DNA of 64,000 nucleotides, from contig JALEHY010000040.1 in the NCBI GenBank assembly GCA_022770425.1, forward strand, positions 7,601 through 71,600. The letters run 5' to 3'. Positions 24,714 to 33,343 of this stretch are shown here, piece by piece. The notes beneath the pieces were generated by a model, which made no database searches, was not told where the DNA came from, and saw nothing but the letters and a program-made list of their open reading frames with translations. This DNA is from Parvimonas sp. (GTDB lineage: Bacteria; Bacillota; Clostridia; Tissierellales; Peptoniphilaceae). Position 1 is the stretch's first letter; each line of letters opens with the position of its first letter. Both the position numbers and the translations under genes were made by a program.

Positions 24714-26450
24714 CTAATTTATTTTGTAATTATCAAAAAGTTTGTCTTTGAAGTCAATAAACATTGTTTTGTAATTGTCATAGTAGACCATTCCAAGTGC
24801 GGTTGATTTTGCTTTTTTGACATGTTTTTTTTCGGTGTAATCAACATTAGCATAGCCTTCATTTTTGAAATAGCTGTAATATCCTGCTAAAAATCCTGCA
24901 ATTTTATAGTCGTCTTCAGTTAGATTTGACCCTCTCAAAATTACGTGACTTCCGGGAACATCTTGAGCGTGAAAAAATATATCGTTTTTATTTGCAAATT
25001 TCAGTGTTAAATTTTCATTTTGTAAGTTGTTTTTTCCAACAAAAATAGTTGCTCCCGATGTAGTTGTGAACTGATATGGTTTTGATTTTTCGATTTTTTG
25101 TTTATTTTTTTTATTTTTCTTTGTATAACCGAGAGAGATTATTTCTTCTTCAATTTCCGATAATTCATTTAGTTCGGTTATTGTTTCAATGGTTTCTAAA
25201 ATTTGTTTCACATAGTCTATTTCTTCTTTGATGTTAGGAAGTTCTTTTTTTATTATTTCATCGGCAGTCTTTAGTTTTTTGTACTTTTTGTAATAATTTT
25301 CCACGTTTTCTCTCGGAGATTTTTTTTCGTCTAAATTTATTTCAATCAAATTCATATTATCATATATATTTTCAAGTTTTATTTTTTTCATTCCTTTTTG
25401 AATTTTATAGATGTTTATAGAAAGAATGTCTGCAAATAATTTTAGATTTTCTTTTTTTTCATTTGCGATTAATTCGTCATTAAGACTTATATACTTGTTT
25501 GTAAGTCTATTTAGTTTATTTGATAATATTTTTTTAAAATTGTAAGCTTTTTGATTTATTCTGTCTCTTAGAGAATTGTTGTGATAGAAGTTTTCGGTTA
25601 ATTCACTTAATTTTGTAACATTTTCTTTATGATTGTACATTTTTAAATCAAAGCAATAAAAATCTTTTGTATTACTAAATTCATCTTTAATAATTATCGG
25701 ACAATATTCTTTGTTTTTTATATTTTTTACAATGCCTAAGAATACTTTGTCTAAGTTTTTAATTTCATCAATTGTTAAATTTAATGAATTTTTATCTGAG
25801 TCAATACCTGAATTACTCAGTATTTCATTAGAAATTATCGGTGAAAAACCTAAGTAATAGCTATAAAAAAATTTTTTCATAGATATCGGTTCTTTTGTTT
25901 TTAATATTTCGGACGGTAATTTGAAATTATCATCTAAAATATTTTCTTTTTCATCTTTTACAAAAAAATACTTTTTCGAAGGAAAAATTTCTCTTACACT
26001 GCTCTGTCTTGAATCAATATGCTTTATTGCATCAATCACGGTAGAGCTTTCCTTGTCGACAAGTATTATATTTGAATGTTTTCCCATTATTTCGATGATT
26101 AATATTTTTTTACTTAACTCTTTTAACTCATTTAGGTTTTCAATCTCAAAGCATACAACTCTGTCTGATTTGTGTTGATAAATATTCGTTATTGTTCCAC
26201 CAATTAAATGTTTTCTAAGCAACATACAAAAATTATAAGCGGTAATGGGATTTTTTTTGTTTTTTGTACTCAAATGAACTCTTGCCAAGTTATTAGCCGA
26301 AGACATTAGCAGTTTATAATTTTCTTTGTTGTATATTTGTAAAGTTATTTCATTTTTGTCAGGTTGATTTACTTTATTTATTTTTCCGCCTATAAGAAGA
26401 GGAGAAATTTCATCAACTATTGCTTTAGTAAAGATTCCGTCAAAACTCAT
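24714..26450 (-). CDS. rqcH: Rqc2 homologue RqcH (NFACT family)
   Basis: 578 aa, with AAGGAG upstream of the ATG at 26450. An NFACT-N domain (about 1-200) starts FDGIFTKAIVDEISPLLIGGKINKVNQPDKNEI and includes NFCMLLRKHL. Two helix-hairpin-helix/coiled-coil parts follow (about 280-435), then the NFACT-R domain (about 450-560) with TTSGATIFVGKNN and DIFFHAQDVPGSHVIL. RqcH binds obstructed 50S subunits and recruits Ala-tRNA to add C-terminal alanine tails that mark stalled chains for degradation. Older labels call it fibronectin-binding protein. It complements the tmRNA system found later in the window. Confidence 0.92.
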   Translation of the reverse strand: MSFDGIFTKAIVDEISPLLIGGKINKVNQPDKNEITLQIYNKENYKLLMSSANNLARVHLSTKNKKNPITAYNFCMLLRKHLIGGTITNIYQHKSDRVVCFEIENLNELKELSKKILIIEIMGKHSNIILVDKESSTVIDAIKHIDSRQSSVREIFPSKKYFFVKDEKENILDDNFKLPSEILKTKEPISMKKFFYSYYLGFSPIISNEILSNSGIDSDKNSLNLTIDEIKNLDKVFLGIVKNIKNKEYCPIIIKDEFSNTKDFYCFDLKMYNHKENVTKLSELTENFYHNNSLRDRINQKAYNFKKILSNKLNRLTNKYISLNDELIANEKKENLKLFADILSINIYKIQKGMKKIKLENIYDNMNLIEINLDEKKSPRENVENYYKKYKKLKTADEIIKKELPNIKEEIDYVKQILETIETITELNELSEIEEEIISLGYTKKNKKNKQKIEKSKPYQFTTTSGATIFVGKNNLQNENLTLKFANKNDIFFHAQDVPGSHVILRGSNLTEDDYKIAGFLAGYYSYFKNEGYANVDYTEKKHVKKAKSTALGMVYYDNYKTMFIDFKDKLFDNYKIN

Positions 26451-26685
26451 TTTATTCTCCTTAAAATTGTTTTTAATATCATTTTGATTATAAAATAAAA
26501 ACCAATAAAAATCAAGAAGTCAATAGGGCAATAATTTTGCAATTTTTATCATAAATTTTTTTAGAATTCTGTCTGATATATCTTTTTTAGTTTTATATAA
26601 GATTTTATTTTAATTACCTTTTTTATTTGAAAATTTTTCTTAAACAATAATGCTATTTCTCTATTACTTTTTTAACTTTTCGTTT

Positions 26686-26815
26686 CTATGTTAATTTGCT
26701 TAATTCTATTGTTAAATATTTATATTTTATTTTACAATAACTATATATTGTATTGATTTTTTTGATTTTAATACTATTTTAATCTCTATTTTAGTTTTTT
26801 TCATTTTATACAGTT
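26686..26815 (-). pseudogene. Relic of an unknown gene, copy A
   Basis: Read on the minus strand, the codons give KINTIYSYCKIKYKYLTIEL then SKLT-stop, preceded in another frame by EIKIVLKSKKS. The peptide lines up with KLNEMYNNCNAKYKHLTINL then RRLTEKY encoded by the minus strand at 53049-53186. Stops and a frameshift show it is not functional. The shared pattern Y-x-x-C-x-x-KYK-x-LTI-x-L suggests one ancestral protein, possibly from a mobile element. I do not recognise the family. Confidence 0.4.
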
Positions 26816-26849
26816 TGGGTTACAACGCTTGAAAAATAAAATAGATTAA

Positions 26850-27177
26850 AGAAAAGAATTAAGAAAGAGAAAGAAAAGAATAAAAAACATTGATAAAGAT
26901 TTATTCGATTATCAGTTTTTTATCTCTATTGATGAAAACGGGATAATAAGGCACAATGACAATACCTTTGTAAAATATTAAAAATAGAAACAATGAGATT
27001 TCCTTATACAACTTAGAATTTTATTTATATATTTTTTCTGCTGATTATGATGATTTAATAAGAGGACTTGAAAGTATGAAAAAAGATTTTCCAACAAGAT
27101 TAAGTGAGTTGGAAAAGGAAAAGCAGGAAAAAATAATTTTTAAGTTAAATAATTTAAATACAAAGATATTAAAATAA
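26850..27177 (+). pseudogene. Frameshifted coding remnant
   Basis: One frame (26850-26981) encodes a lysine/arginine-rich stretch followed by NIDKDLFDYQFFISIDENG and IIRHNDNTFVKY-stop. The next frame (about 26985-27177) continues with NNEISLYNLEFYLYIFSADY, DDLIRGLESMKKDFPTRLSE and a charged helix ending NTKILK-stop. The composition is protein-like in both parts, but there is no start codon with a ribosome site. One small indel near 26980 would join them. The family is unknown. Confidence 0.4.
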
Positions 27178-27227
27178 AAAATTTTAACTTTATTTTATAA
27201 AAAGGTTTATTTTTCCTGTAAATATGG

Positions 27228-27233
27228 TATAAT
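27228..27233 (+). promoter_or_regulatory. Extended -10 promoter of the structured RNA
   Basis: TATAAT at 27228-27233 preceded by TGG. The -35 region (GTTTAT) is poor. Transcription would begin near 27240. Confidence 0.5.
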
Positions 27234-27237
27234 GTAA

Positions 27238-27405
27238 GCGAGGGAAAAAGAGAACTGGAGGTGGCATATGCCTCTACCCGTTGCACGAGGGGTCAGAAAT
27301 ATCGGCGACCGTTAAACACATTACCATTTAGACTATGGTAGACCAAAGCAAAGGTGTGAATTTGTTAAAGTCTTTAAAAGGTTAGATTATACTCTAACCT
27401 TTTTT
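27238..27405 (+). ncRNA. Candidate structured non-coding RNA (possibly raiA-type), with embedded 15-codon reading frame
   Basis: A stand-alone transcription unit of about 165 nt lies between an extended -10 box (27228-27233) and a terminator (27377-27405). Its first 75 nt are about half G+C in a genome near 28%, which indicates strong constraint. Visible pairings are GGCATATGCC (27263-27272), GGTC/GACC around 27291-27309, TACCAT/ATGGTA (27322-27327 and 27335-27340) and an outer ACAC/GTGT. The size and isolated position fit the raiA motif RNA of Firmicutes, but this is a memory-based guess. A GGAGGTGG site followed by ATG at 27268 would encode MPLPVARGVRNIGDR-stop (27268-27315), so a leader peptide is an alternative. 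It does not look like SRP RNA, RNase P RNA or tmRNA. Confidence 0.55.
27376..27405 (+). terminator. Terminator of the structured RNA
   Basis: AAAGGTTAGA (27377-27386) pairs with TCTAACCTTT (27393-27402) and is followed by T residues. Confidence 0.85.
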
Positions 27406-27478
27406 ATATCTGATGAATAGGTTAACAAAGAGAGCGTATTTCATATACACCGGTGTTGCTTAATGAATATATGCCTAC

Positions 27479-27508
27479 AAAAGTTGCTTCTAAATAAGCA
27501 ACTTTTTT
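27479..27508 (+). terminator. Second terminator hairpin upstream of yicC
   Basis: AAGTTGCTT and AAGCAACTT arms around CTAAAT, followed by TTTT. The 75 bases before it (27406-27478) include a CATATA/TATATG pairing around CACCGGTG. They contain no reading frame I can support. Confidence 0.8.
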
Positions 27509-27530
27509 GTTAAATTTTTGTAACAAAGTG

Positions 27531-27559
27531 TTGTAAAAATTTTTTATAAAGATTATAAT
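27531..27559 (+). promoter_or_regulatory. Promoter of yicC-gmk-rpoZ
   Basis: TTGTAA (27531-27536), 17 bp and TATAAT (27554-27559), 29 bp before the yicC ATG. Confidence 0.65.
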
Positions 27560-27588
27560 TTAAAAAATAAACTTTTAAGGAGAATACA

Positions 27589-28473
27589 ATGCTTAAATCA
27601 ATGACGGGTTTTGGAAGGAGCGAATTTGTAAATGATGATTATGAACTCACTTTTGAAATCAAAAGTGTAAATCATAAATTTTTAGATATTCAAGTTAAAC
27701 TTCCGTATTTTTTAAATTTTTGTGAAGAAGGAATAAAAAATATTATAAGAAAAAAGTTATCAAGAGGACGTGTAGATGTTTTTATAAGAGGTAAACAAAA
27801 ATTTTCTTCAAGTGCATCAAGCGTTGAAATTAATCATGATTTAGCCAAAGCATATTTTGAAGCTTATAAAAGTATTGCAAAAAATTTGGATATGGATTGT
27901 GATATAAGTATCGGACATATTTTAAAGAATGATAATGTTGTCGAAATTAAGACGGATAATATTGATGAAGAAGTTTTAAAACAAAATGTTATTTCTTCAG
28001 TTGACATTGCACTTGATGAACTTGTAAATATGAGATGTGTTGAAGGAGAAAATCTAAAAGAAGATTTAAGTAATAATATTTTTTTGATTGAAAATAATTT
28101 AGAAAAGATTAAAGCGTCTTCAAAAGATATCTTGAATAATCAAATGGAAAGGCTTAAATCAAAACTTCAAGAATTTTCCTGTGAATTATCTGAAACGGAA
28201 ATTAACAGGCTTAATTTGGAATTTATTTTTTATACCGATAAGCTTGATATTAACGAGGAGATAGCAAGACTTACATCTCATATAAAAAATTTTAGAGAGT
28301 TTTTAAATTCTAATACTCAAATCGGTAAAAAAATGGAGTTTTTGCTTCAAGAGATGAACAGAGAAGTTAATACCATTGCAAGTAAATCAAATAATTTTTT
28401 GATTTCGACTCATGTTATCGAAATGAAGGTTTGTATTGAAAAACTCAGAGAACAAATTCAAAACATAGAATAG
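27589..28473 (+). CDS. YicC family protein (putative endoribonuclease)
   Basis: 294 aa with AAGGAG before the ATG. It begins MLKSMTGFGRSE, the YicC_N signature, and has SVNHKFLDIQVKLP (about 26-39). The DUF1732 C-terminal domain includes LDINEEIARLTSHIKNFREFL (about 222-242) and GKKMEFLLQEMNREVNTIASKSN. Family members are hexameric ribonucleases that influence small RNA turnover in E. coli and DNA metabolism phenotypes elsewhere. In Firmicutes it precedes remA, gmk, rpoZ and coaBC; here remA is absent and gmk follows after 10 bp. Confidence 0.9.
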   Translation: MLKSMTGFGRSEFVNDDYELTFEIKSVNHKFLDIQVKLPYFLNFCEEGIKNIIRKKLSRGRVDVFIRGKQKFSSSASSVEINHDLAKAYFEAYKSIAKNLDMDCDISIGHILKNDNVVEIKTDNIDEEVLKQNVISSVDIALDELVNMRCVEGENLKEDLSNNIFLIENNLEKIKASSKDILNNQMERLKSKLQEFSCELSETEINRLNLEFIFYTDKLDINEEIARLTSHIKNFREFLNSNTQIGKKMEFLLQEMNREVNTIASKSNNFLISTHVIEMKVCIEKLREQIQNIE

Positions 28474-28483
28474 GAGGTGTGTT

Positions 28484-29062
28484 ATGAGAGTTGGTTTTTT
28501 AATGGTACTTTCCGGTCCTTCAGGAGTTGGGAAAGGAACTGTTTGTGAAGCGTTACTAAAAGAAAATTTGGATATTAAGTATTCTATTTCTGCAACAACA
28601 AGAAAAAAACGTCCGACAGAGGAAAACGGAAAAAACTATTTTTTCTATTCTATTGAAGAGTTTGAAAAAATGGTTGAAGAGGGTAAAATGTTGGAGTATG
28701 CAAAAGTTCACGGAAATTATTATGGTACTCCGAAAGATTTTGTTTTAAAGTCTATTGAGAATGGCGAAGTGGTAATTTTAGAAATTGATGTTCAAGGAGC
28801 TTTGCAAGTTAAGAAAAATTATCCTGATGCATCTTTTGTTTTTCTTCTACCGCCCGATTTCCAAGAGCTTAGAAACAGAATTGTAAATCGTGCAACAGAA
28901 GATGAAGAAACAATAAACTTGAGAATGAAAAACGCTGAAAATGAAGTAAAATTTATAAATGAGTACGATTATGCAGTCGTAAATGAAGAAGTAAAAGATA
29001 CAGTCGAAAAGATAAAAGCAATTATTCAAGCTGAAAGATTAAAAGTAGTTTATAGAAAGTAG
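28484..29062 (+). CDS. gmk: Guanylate kinase
   Basis: 192 aa with GGAGGTG upstream. The P-loop LSGPSGVGKGTV is at about 9-20. The GMP-binding block has SATTRKKRPTEENGKNYFF (about 36-54), followed by EYAKVHGNYYGTP and the lid-region EIDVQGALQVKKNYPDA. It phosphorylates GMP to GDP in the cytosol. The order yicC-gmk-rpoZ-coaBC-priA-def-fmt-rsmB is a well-known Firmicute cluster. Confidence 0.96.
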   Translation: MRVGFLMVLSGPSGVGKGTVCEALLKENLDIKYSISATTRKKRPTEENGKNYFFYSIEEFEKMVEEGKMLEYAKVHGNYYGTPKDFVLKSIENGEVVILEIDVQGALQVKKNYPDASFVFLLPPDFQELRNRIVNRATEDEETINLRMKNAENEVKFINEYDYAVVNEEVKDTVEKIKAIIQAERLKVVYRK

Positions 29063-29074
29063 AGGTAGTGTTAT

Positions 29075-29272
29075 ATGATAAATCCATCATTTAGAGAATT
29101 GGAAAAGATAGATAAGAGCAGATATGCTTTAGTAATTATGACAAGTAAAAGGGCGAGAAGAATAGTAAACGGTTCAAAACCTTTAATGGAAACAGAAGCT
29201 CAAAAACCTATTACTCAAGCACTTCAAGAAATAGTTTCTGAAAAGGTAACGAAAAAAGAAAAGGAAGATTAA
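29075..29272 (+). CDS. rpoZ: RNA polymerase omega subunit
   Basis: 65 aa, normal for Gram-positive omega. The core motif YALVIMTSKRARRIVNGSKP (about 17-36) matches the family block V-x-x-A-KRAR-x-L, and KPITQALQEI follows. Omega wraps the beta' C terminus and helps polymerase assembly and stability. It lies 12 bp after gmk and one base before coaBC. Confidence 0.93.
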   Translation: MINPSFRELEKIDKSRYALVIMTSKRARRIVNGSKPLMETEAQKPITQALQEIVSEKVTKKEKED

Positions 29273-29273
29273 T

Positions 29274-30452
29274 ATGAAAAAAAATATTTTAGTTGGTGTT
29301 ACTTCCGGAATTGCAATTTATAAAACTGTTGACTTAGTAAGTATGCTTATTAAAAAAGACTATCAAGTTAAGGTTGTCATGACTGAAAACGCAGCTAAAT
29401 TAATTAATCCTTTGATTTTTGAGAGAATGAGCCGAAATAAAGTTTATTTGGATGTTTTTGAAAGAGATATGGATCCTGAAGTAAAGCATATAAAACTTGC
29501 TTCATGGGCAGACTGTTTTATTATCGCACCGCTTACCGCAAATACTATGGCAAAAATCACTTATGGCATTTGCGATAATTTGGTTACAAATATTGCACTT
29601 GCATATACAAAAAAAATGATTTTAGTTCCGTCTATGAATGTTAATATGCTAAATAATTTTATTACTCAACAAAATATTTCCGAATTGGAAAAAAGGCACA
29701 TTGTTATGGATTCGGATTTTGGAAGGCTTGCTTGTGGAGATTATGGTAAAGGTAAATTTCCGAAAGTAGAAAGAATTTTTGAAGAGATCGAAAATTTTTT
29801 TATAAAAAAAGATTTTAAAAACAAAAATATTTTGATTGCAAACGGTCCGACTTTAGAAGAAATAGACCCTGTAAGATATATTTCAAATTACAGCAGTGGG
29901 AAAATGGGTAACGAGTTGGCTCTTGCCTGTAAAAGGCGAGGTGCAAATGTTACTGTAGTTTGCGGAAATGTAAAAAGTGATTATAGAAATTTAGGAATTG
30001 AGTATGTTGATGTAAAAACAAATGAAGAAATGTTTTCGGAATTAAAAAACAGATTTGATAATACCGACATTTTGATTATGCCTGCAGCTCCTGTTGATTT
30101 TAAGGTTAAAAACAGAAAAGTGTTTAAAATTAAAAAAACTCAAGATTATAATCAAATTGAAATTGAAAATAATCTGGATATTTTAAAAAGTTTAAGTAAC
30201 TACAAAAAATCACAATTTGTTGTAGGTTTTGCGGCAGAAACAAACTCATTGGAAGATTATGCAAGAAATAAACTTGAAAGTAAAAAGTTAGATATGGTTG
30301 TTGCAAATCAAATTTCAGATGAAAATTTTGCCTTTAATTCAGATTTTAATGAAGTTGTGATAATAACGAAAGATAAAGTTATAAAAACAGAAAAACTCAG
30401 TAAATATGAGATTGCAAACAAAATTTTAGACTCTGTTTTGGAGAAAATATGA
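29274..30452 (+). CDS. coaBC: Bifunctional phosphopantothenoylcysteine decarboxylase/synthase
   Basis: 392 aa. The CoaC flavoprotein half begins with GVTSGIAIYKTVDLVSML, has the catalytic His in KHIKLASWAD (about 72-81), APLTANTMAK and PSMNVNML. The CoaB half starts near 180 with ILIANGPTLEEIDPVRYISNYSSGKMG, contains the MPAAPVDF block, and ends with K-rich KLDMVVANQI. It makes 4'-phosphopantetheine precursors of coenzyme A. The priA start lies inside its last codon (4-bp overlap). Confidence 0.95.
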   Translation: MKKNILVGVTSGIAIYKTVDLVSMLIKKDYQVKVVMTENAAKLINPLIFERMSRNKVYLDVFERDMDPEVKHIKLASWADCFIIAPLTANTMAKITYGICDNLVTNIALAYTKKMILVPSMNVNMLNNFITQQNISELEKRHIVMDSDFGRLACGDYGKGKFPKVERIFEEIENFFIKKDFKNKNILIANGPTLEEIDPVRYISNYSSGKMGNELALACKRRGANVTVVCGNVKSDYRNLGIEYVDVKTNEEMFSELKNRFDNTDILIMPAAPVDFKVKNRKVFKIKKTQDYNQIEIENNLDILKSLSNYKKSQFVVGFAAETNSLEDYARNKLESKKLDMVVANQISDENFAFNSDFNEVVIITKDKVIKTEKLSKYEIANKILDSVLEKI

Positions 30453-32836
30453 TAGTAGAAGTTGTGGTAAAATCTTTTTTACTCTCAAGGGCAGAAAATT
30501 TTTTTACTTATAAAGTACCAAAAGAACTTGAAAAAGATATAAAAGTAGGAAAGAGAGTTATCATTCCTTTCGGTAAAGGAAATAAGTTGAGTGTAGGTCT
30601 TGTACTTTCAGTTAGCAAAAAGGATAAAAAGGATATTAACTTAAAGTCTGTTTTCCACGTTATAGATGAAAAAGAGATTTTAAATGAGAACCAAATAAAA
30701 CTTGCTCATTTTATGAGTGAAAAATATATTACTAATCTTTCTTATTGTTTAAATTGTGTTCTTCCACCGGGCGATTGGAGTAAAGTACAGGAGTTTTTTA
30801 TTCTTAACAAAAAAAATTCTTGCAAATTGTCAAACGATGATATTGAATTTTTTTCTAAAAAGAGAGATATTTTAGAACTTAGGAACAAATTTTCCGGCGA
30901 AAAAATAAATTACTTTTTGGAAAATGAGATTTTGATAAAAAAATATAAGGTAAACAACTCAGAAGACAAATTTAATTTTAGATTTGTAAAGTTGAATGAA
31001 AAATTTGATTTTTCAAAGTTAAGGAAAAATGCATTAAAACAGTTCGAATTGATTGATTACCTAAAGGGAAAAGATTATATCTTAATTGACGATATAAAAG
31101 CTAAAGGAATAAGTAAATCTACGATAGATACACTTGTTTCTTTGGGAGCGGTCTTTGAAAAATACAGTAAGGTCTATGAAAATATATTTAAAAATGAAGA
31201 AACTTATAAAAAACTGAAGTTGAATTCTGATCAGCAAAAAGTTTTTGATAACATTTTAAATTCAAAAAATGACAAGTTTTTAGTTTTTGGAGTTACGGGA
31301 AGCGGAAAGACGGAAATTTATTTACAACTCGTTGAAAAAATGCTTAAAGAAGGAAAAAGCAGTATTATTTTGGTTCCTGAAATAAGTCTTACACCTCAAA
31401 CAATTGAAAGATTTTCCGGAAGGTTCAAAGATGAAATTGCAATTATTCATTCAAAATTGACTGCAAGTGAAAAACTTAATCAGTGGAAAATAATTCAAGA
31501 AAAAGATATAAAAATAGTTGTTGGGGCAAGATCTGCAATTTTTTCTCCGGTCAAAAACTTGGGACTTGTCATAATTGACGAAGAACATGAAACAAGTTAC
31601 ATCAGTGATCAAAATCCTAAATATATAACAAGTGAAGTTGCAGAGTATCTTGTAAAAATTTCAAATGCAAAACTTGTTTTAGCGTCGGCTACTCCGTCGG
31701 TTAGCAGTTATAATTTAGCTAAGAGAGGCGATTATGAATTGCTTTTATTAAAAAACAGAGCTACAAAAAACTTTCTTCCGAAAGTCAGTATAGTTGATAT
31801 GAGAGAAGAACTTTTACTTGGAAACAAAAGTATCTTGAGTAACGAATTGTACAATGAAATTTCTAAAACTTTAGAAAGAAAAGAACAAGTTATTTTATTT
31901 TTAAATAAAAGAGGAAGAAGCTCTTTTGTTTTTTGTAGAAGTTGCGGATATGTTTTAAATTGTGACTATTGTGATATTTCTATGACTTATCATAAAGATA
32001 ATAGGAAAGATATTTGTATTTGTCATCTTTGTGGAAGAACAAAAAATAAACCTCAAATTTGCCCGAGTTGTTTTAAACAGTCAATAAAAGAGTTTGGATT
32101 CGGAACGGAAACTTTAGAGGAATATATAAAAAATACATTTAAAAATGCAAGAGTATTCAGAATCGATTCAGATACTTCAAAGAAGAAGGGTTCTTATGAA
32201 GAAGTTTATCAAAAAATGAAAAATGGACAAATTGACATTTTGATTGGGACACAGATGATTTCAAAAGGACTTGATTTTCCGAATGTAACTTTGGTCGGAG
32301 TTGTGCTTGCAGATATAAGTTTAAATATCCCTTCATACAAGTCACAAGAAAAAACTTTTCAACTTTTGACACAGGTTGCGGGACGATCAGGACGTGGCGA
32401 TAAAAAAGGACAAGTTATAATACAAACTTATAAACCAAGCCATTACAGTATTGTAAATTCGTCTGAACACAATTATGAACAGTTTTTTGAATCGGAAATG
32501 AATTTTAGAAAAAGTTTTTTATATCCGCCAACTTGCAATATTGTAAATTTTCAATTTAGAAGTAAAAATATTTCAAATTGTATGGAAGAATTAAGAAAAA
32601 TAAAAGATTTGATTTTTGAAAATTTTAAAGAAGATATTACTTTAAAAAATATTATTATTTTAGGACCGAATCCTGATTCAATAAAATGGGTAAATATGGT
32701 TTACAGATATAATTTAACAATAAAAGTTTTAAAAAATTATGAAAGTTTCAGACTTTTTTTAAGAAAATTAGTTTTCAATAAGGAGTATTCTTTTAATAAT
32801 GAAAAAAACGGAAAATTAATTTTGACAATAGATTAA
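30449..32836 (+). CDS. priA: Primosomal replication restart helicase PriA
   Basis: 795 aa. The N-terminal 3'-OH-binding domain covers about 1-110. Walker A is GVTGSGKTEIY (about 276-286), the DEEH box is IIDEEHETSY, and helicase motifs continue through TQMISKGLDFPNVTLVGV and QVAGRSGRGDKKGQV. Two zinc-binding knuckles with CxxC pairs (CRSCGYVLNCDYC, CHLCG, CPSC) lie at about 490-545. PriA reloads the replisome at abandoned forks. It overlaps coaBC by 4 bp. Confidence 0.95.
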   Translation: MIVEVVVKSFLLSRAENFFTYKVPKELEKDIKVGKRVIIPFGKGNKLSVGLVLSVSKKDKKDINLKSVFHVIDEKEILNENQIKLAHFMSEKYITNLSYCLNCVLPPGDWSKVQEFFILNKKNSCKLSNDDIEFFSKKRDILELRNKFSGEKINYFLENEILIKKYKVNNSEDKFNFRFVKLNEKFDFSKLRKNALKQFELIDYLKGKDYILIDDIKAKGISKSTIDTLVSLGAVFEKYSKVYENIFKNEETYKKLKLNSDQQKVFDNILNSKNDKFLVFGVTGSGKTEIYLQLVEKMLKEGKSSIILVPEISLTPQTIERFSGRFKDEIAIIHSKLTASEKLNQWKIIQEKDIKIVVGARSAIFSPVKNLGLVIIDEEHETSYISDQNPKYITSEVAEYLVKISNAKLVLASATPSVSSYNLAKRGDYELLLLKNRATKNFLPKVSIVDMREELLLGNKSILSNELYNEISKTLERKEQVILFLNKRGRSSFVFCRSCGYVLNCDYCDISMTYHKDNRKDICICHLCGRTKNKPQICPSCFKQSIKEFGFGTETLEEYIKNTFKNARVFRIDSDTSKKKGSYEEVYQKMKNGQIDILIGTQMISKGLDFPNVTLVGVVLADISLNIPSYKSQEKTFQLLTQVAGRSGRGDKKGQVIIQTYKPSHYSIVNSSEHNYEQFFESEMNFRKSFLYPPTCNIVNFQFRSKNISNCMEELRKIKDLIFENFKEDITLKNIIILGPNPDSIKWVNMVYRYNLTIKVLKNYESFRLFLRKLVFNKEYSFNNEKNGKLILTID

Positions 32837-32845
32837 GGAGGAAAA

Positions 32846-33340
32846 ATGGCTTTAAGAAATATAAGAATAGACGGAGATCCGATTTTAAGAAAAAAGGCAA
32901 GAGTTGTTGATGTCGTTGATGATAAAATAAGAGAATTGTTGGAAGATATGGCAGAAACTATGTACAATTCCGACGGAGTGGGGCTTGCCGCTCCGCAAAT
33001 TGGAATTTTAAAAAGACTTGTTACTATTGATGTAGGAGATGAAAATGGACTTTTAAAAATGGTAAATCCTGAAATCATTGCAAGTTCCGGAGAACAGATA
33101 GGTCCTGAAGGTTGTCTTTCAATTCCGGAGTGTAGGGGATTTGTTAAAAGACCTGAATGTGTAAAGTTTAAATACACAGATATAAACGGTACAGAACAGG
33201 TACTTGAAGCAACAGAACTTTTAGCAGTCTGTATTTGTCATGAAATTGATCATTTAAACGGAATTTTATTTACCGACTTAACTTTACAAGGTGAAGAGGC
33301 ACAAAAATATGAACAGTTATATTATGGAGAAGAACAGTAA
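32846..33340 (+). CDS. def: Peptide deformylase
   Basis: 164 aa with AAGGAGG before the ATG. The three metal/active-site motifs are present: GVGLAAPQIG (about 45-54), EGCLSIP (about 90-96) with the metal-binding Cys, and CHEIDHLNG (about 132-140) with the HExxH histidines and glutamate. It removes the formyl group from nascent N-terminal methionine. It is paired with fmt, 3 bp downstream. Confidence 0.96.
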   Translation: MALRNIRIDGDPILRKKARVVDVVDDKIRELLEDMAETMYNSDGVGLAAPQIGILKRLVTIDVGDENGLLKMVNPEIIASSGEQIGPEGCLSIPECRGFVKRPECVKFKYTDINGTEQVLEATELLAVCICHEIDHLNGILFTDLTLQGEEAQKYEQLYYGEEQ

Positions 33341-33343
33341 ACT

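Larger units (their letters stand above)
26451..27588. other. 1.1 kb intergenic region with gene remnants and RNA elements
   Basis: From left to right it holds the rqcH promoter on the minus strand (TTGATT and TATAAT at 26515-26487), a minus-strand gene relic (26686-26815), a plus-strand broken coding region (26850-27177), a GC-rich structured RNA candidate (27238-27405), a second terminator hairpin (27479-27508), and the yicC promoter. No intact protein gene longer than 60 codons is convincing here. Confidence 0.7.

Noticed and set aside
24714..26450. Fibronectin-binding surface protein
   Set aside because: There is no signal peptide or anchor, and the domain order is that of cytosolic RqcH.
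27238..27405. SRP RNA, RNase P RNA or T-box leader
   Set aside because: The conserved cores (GGAAGGAAGCAGCC-type loop, RNase P core, GGTGGTACCGCG T-box) are not present. It was left as an unassigned structured RNA.
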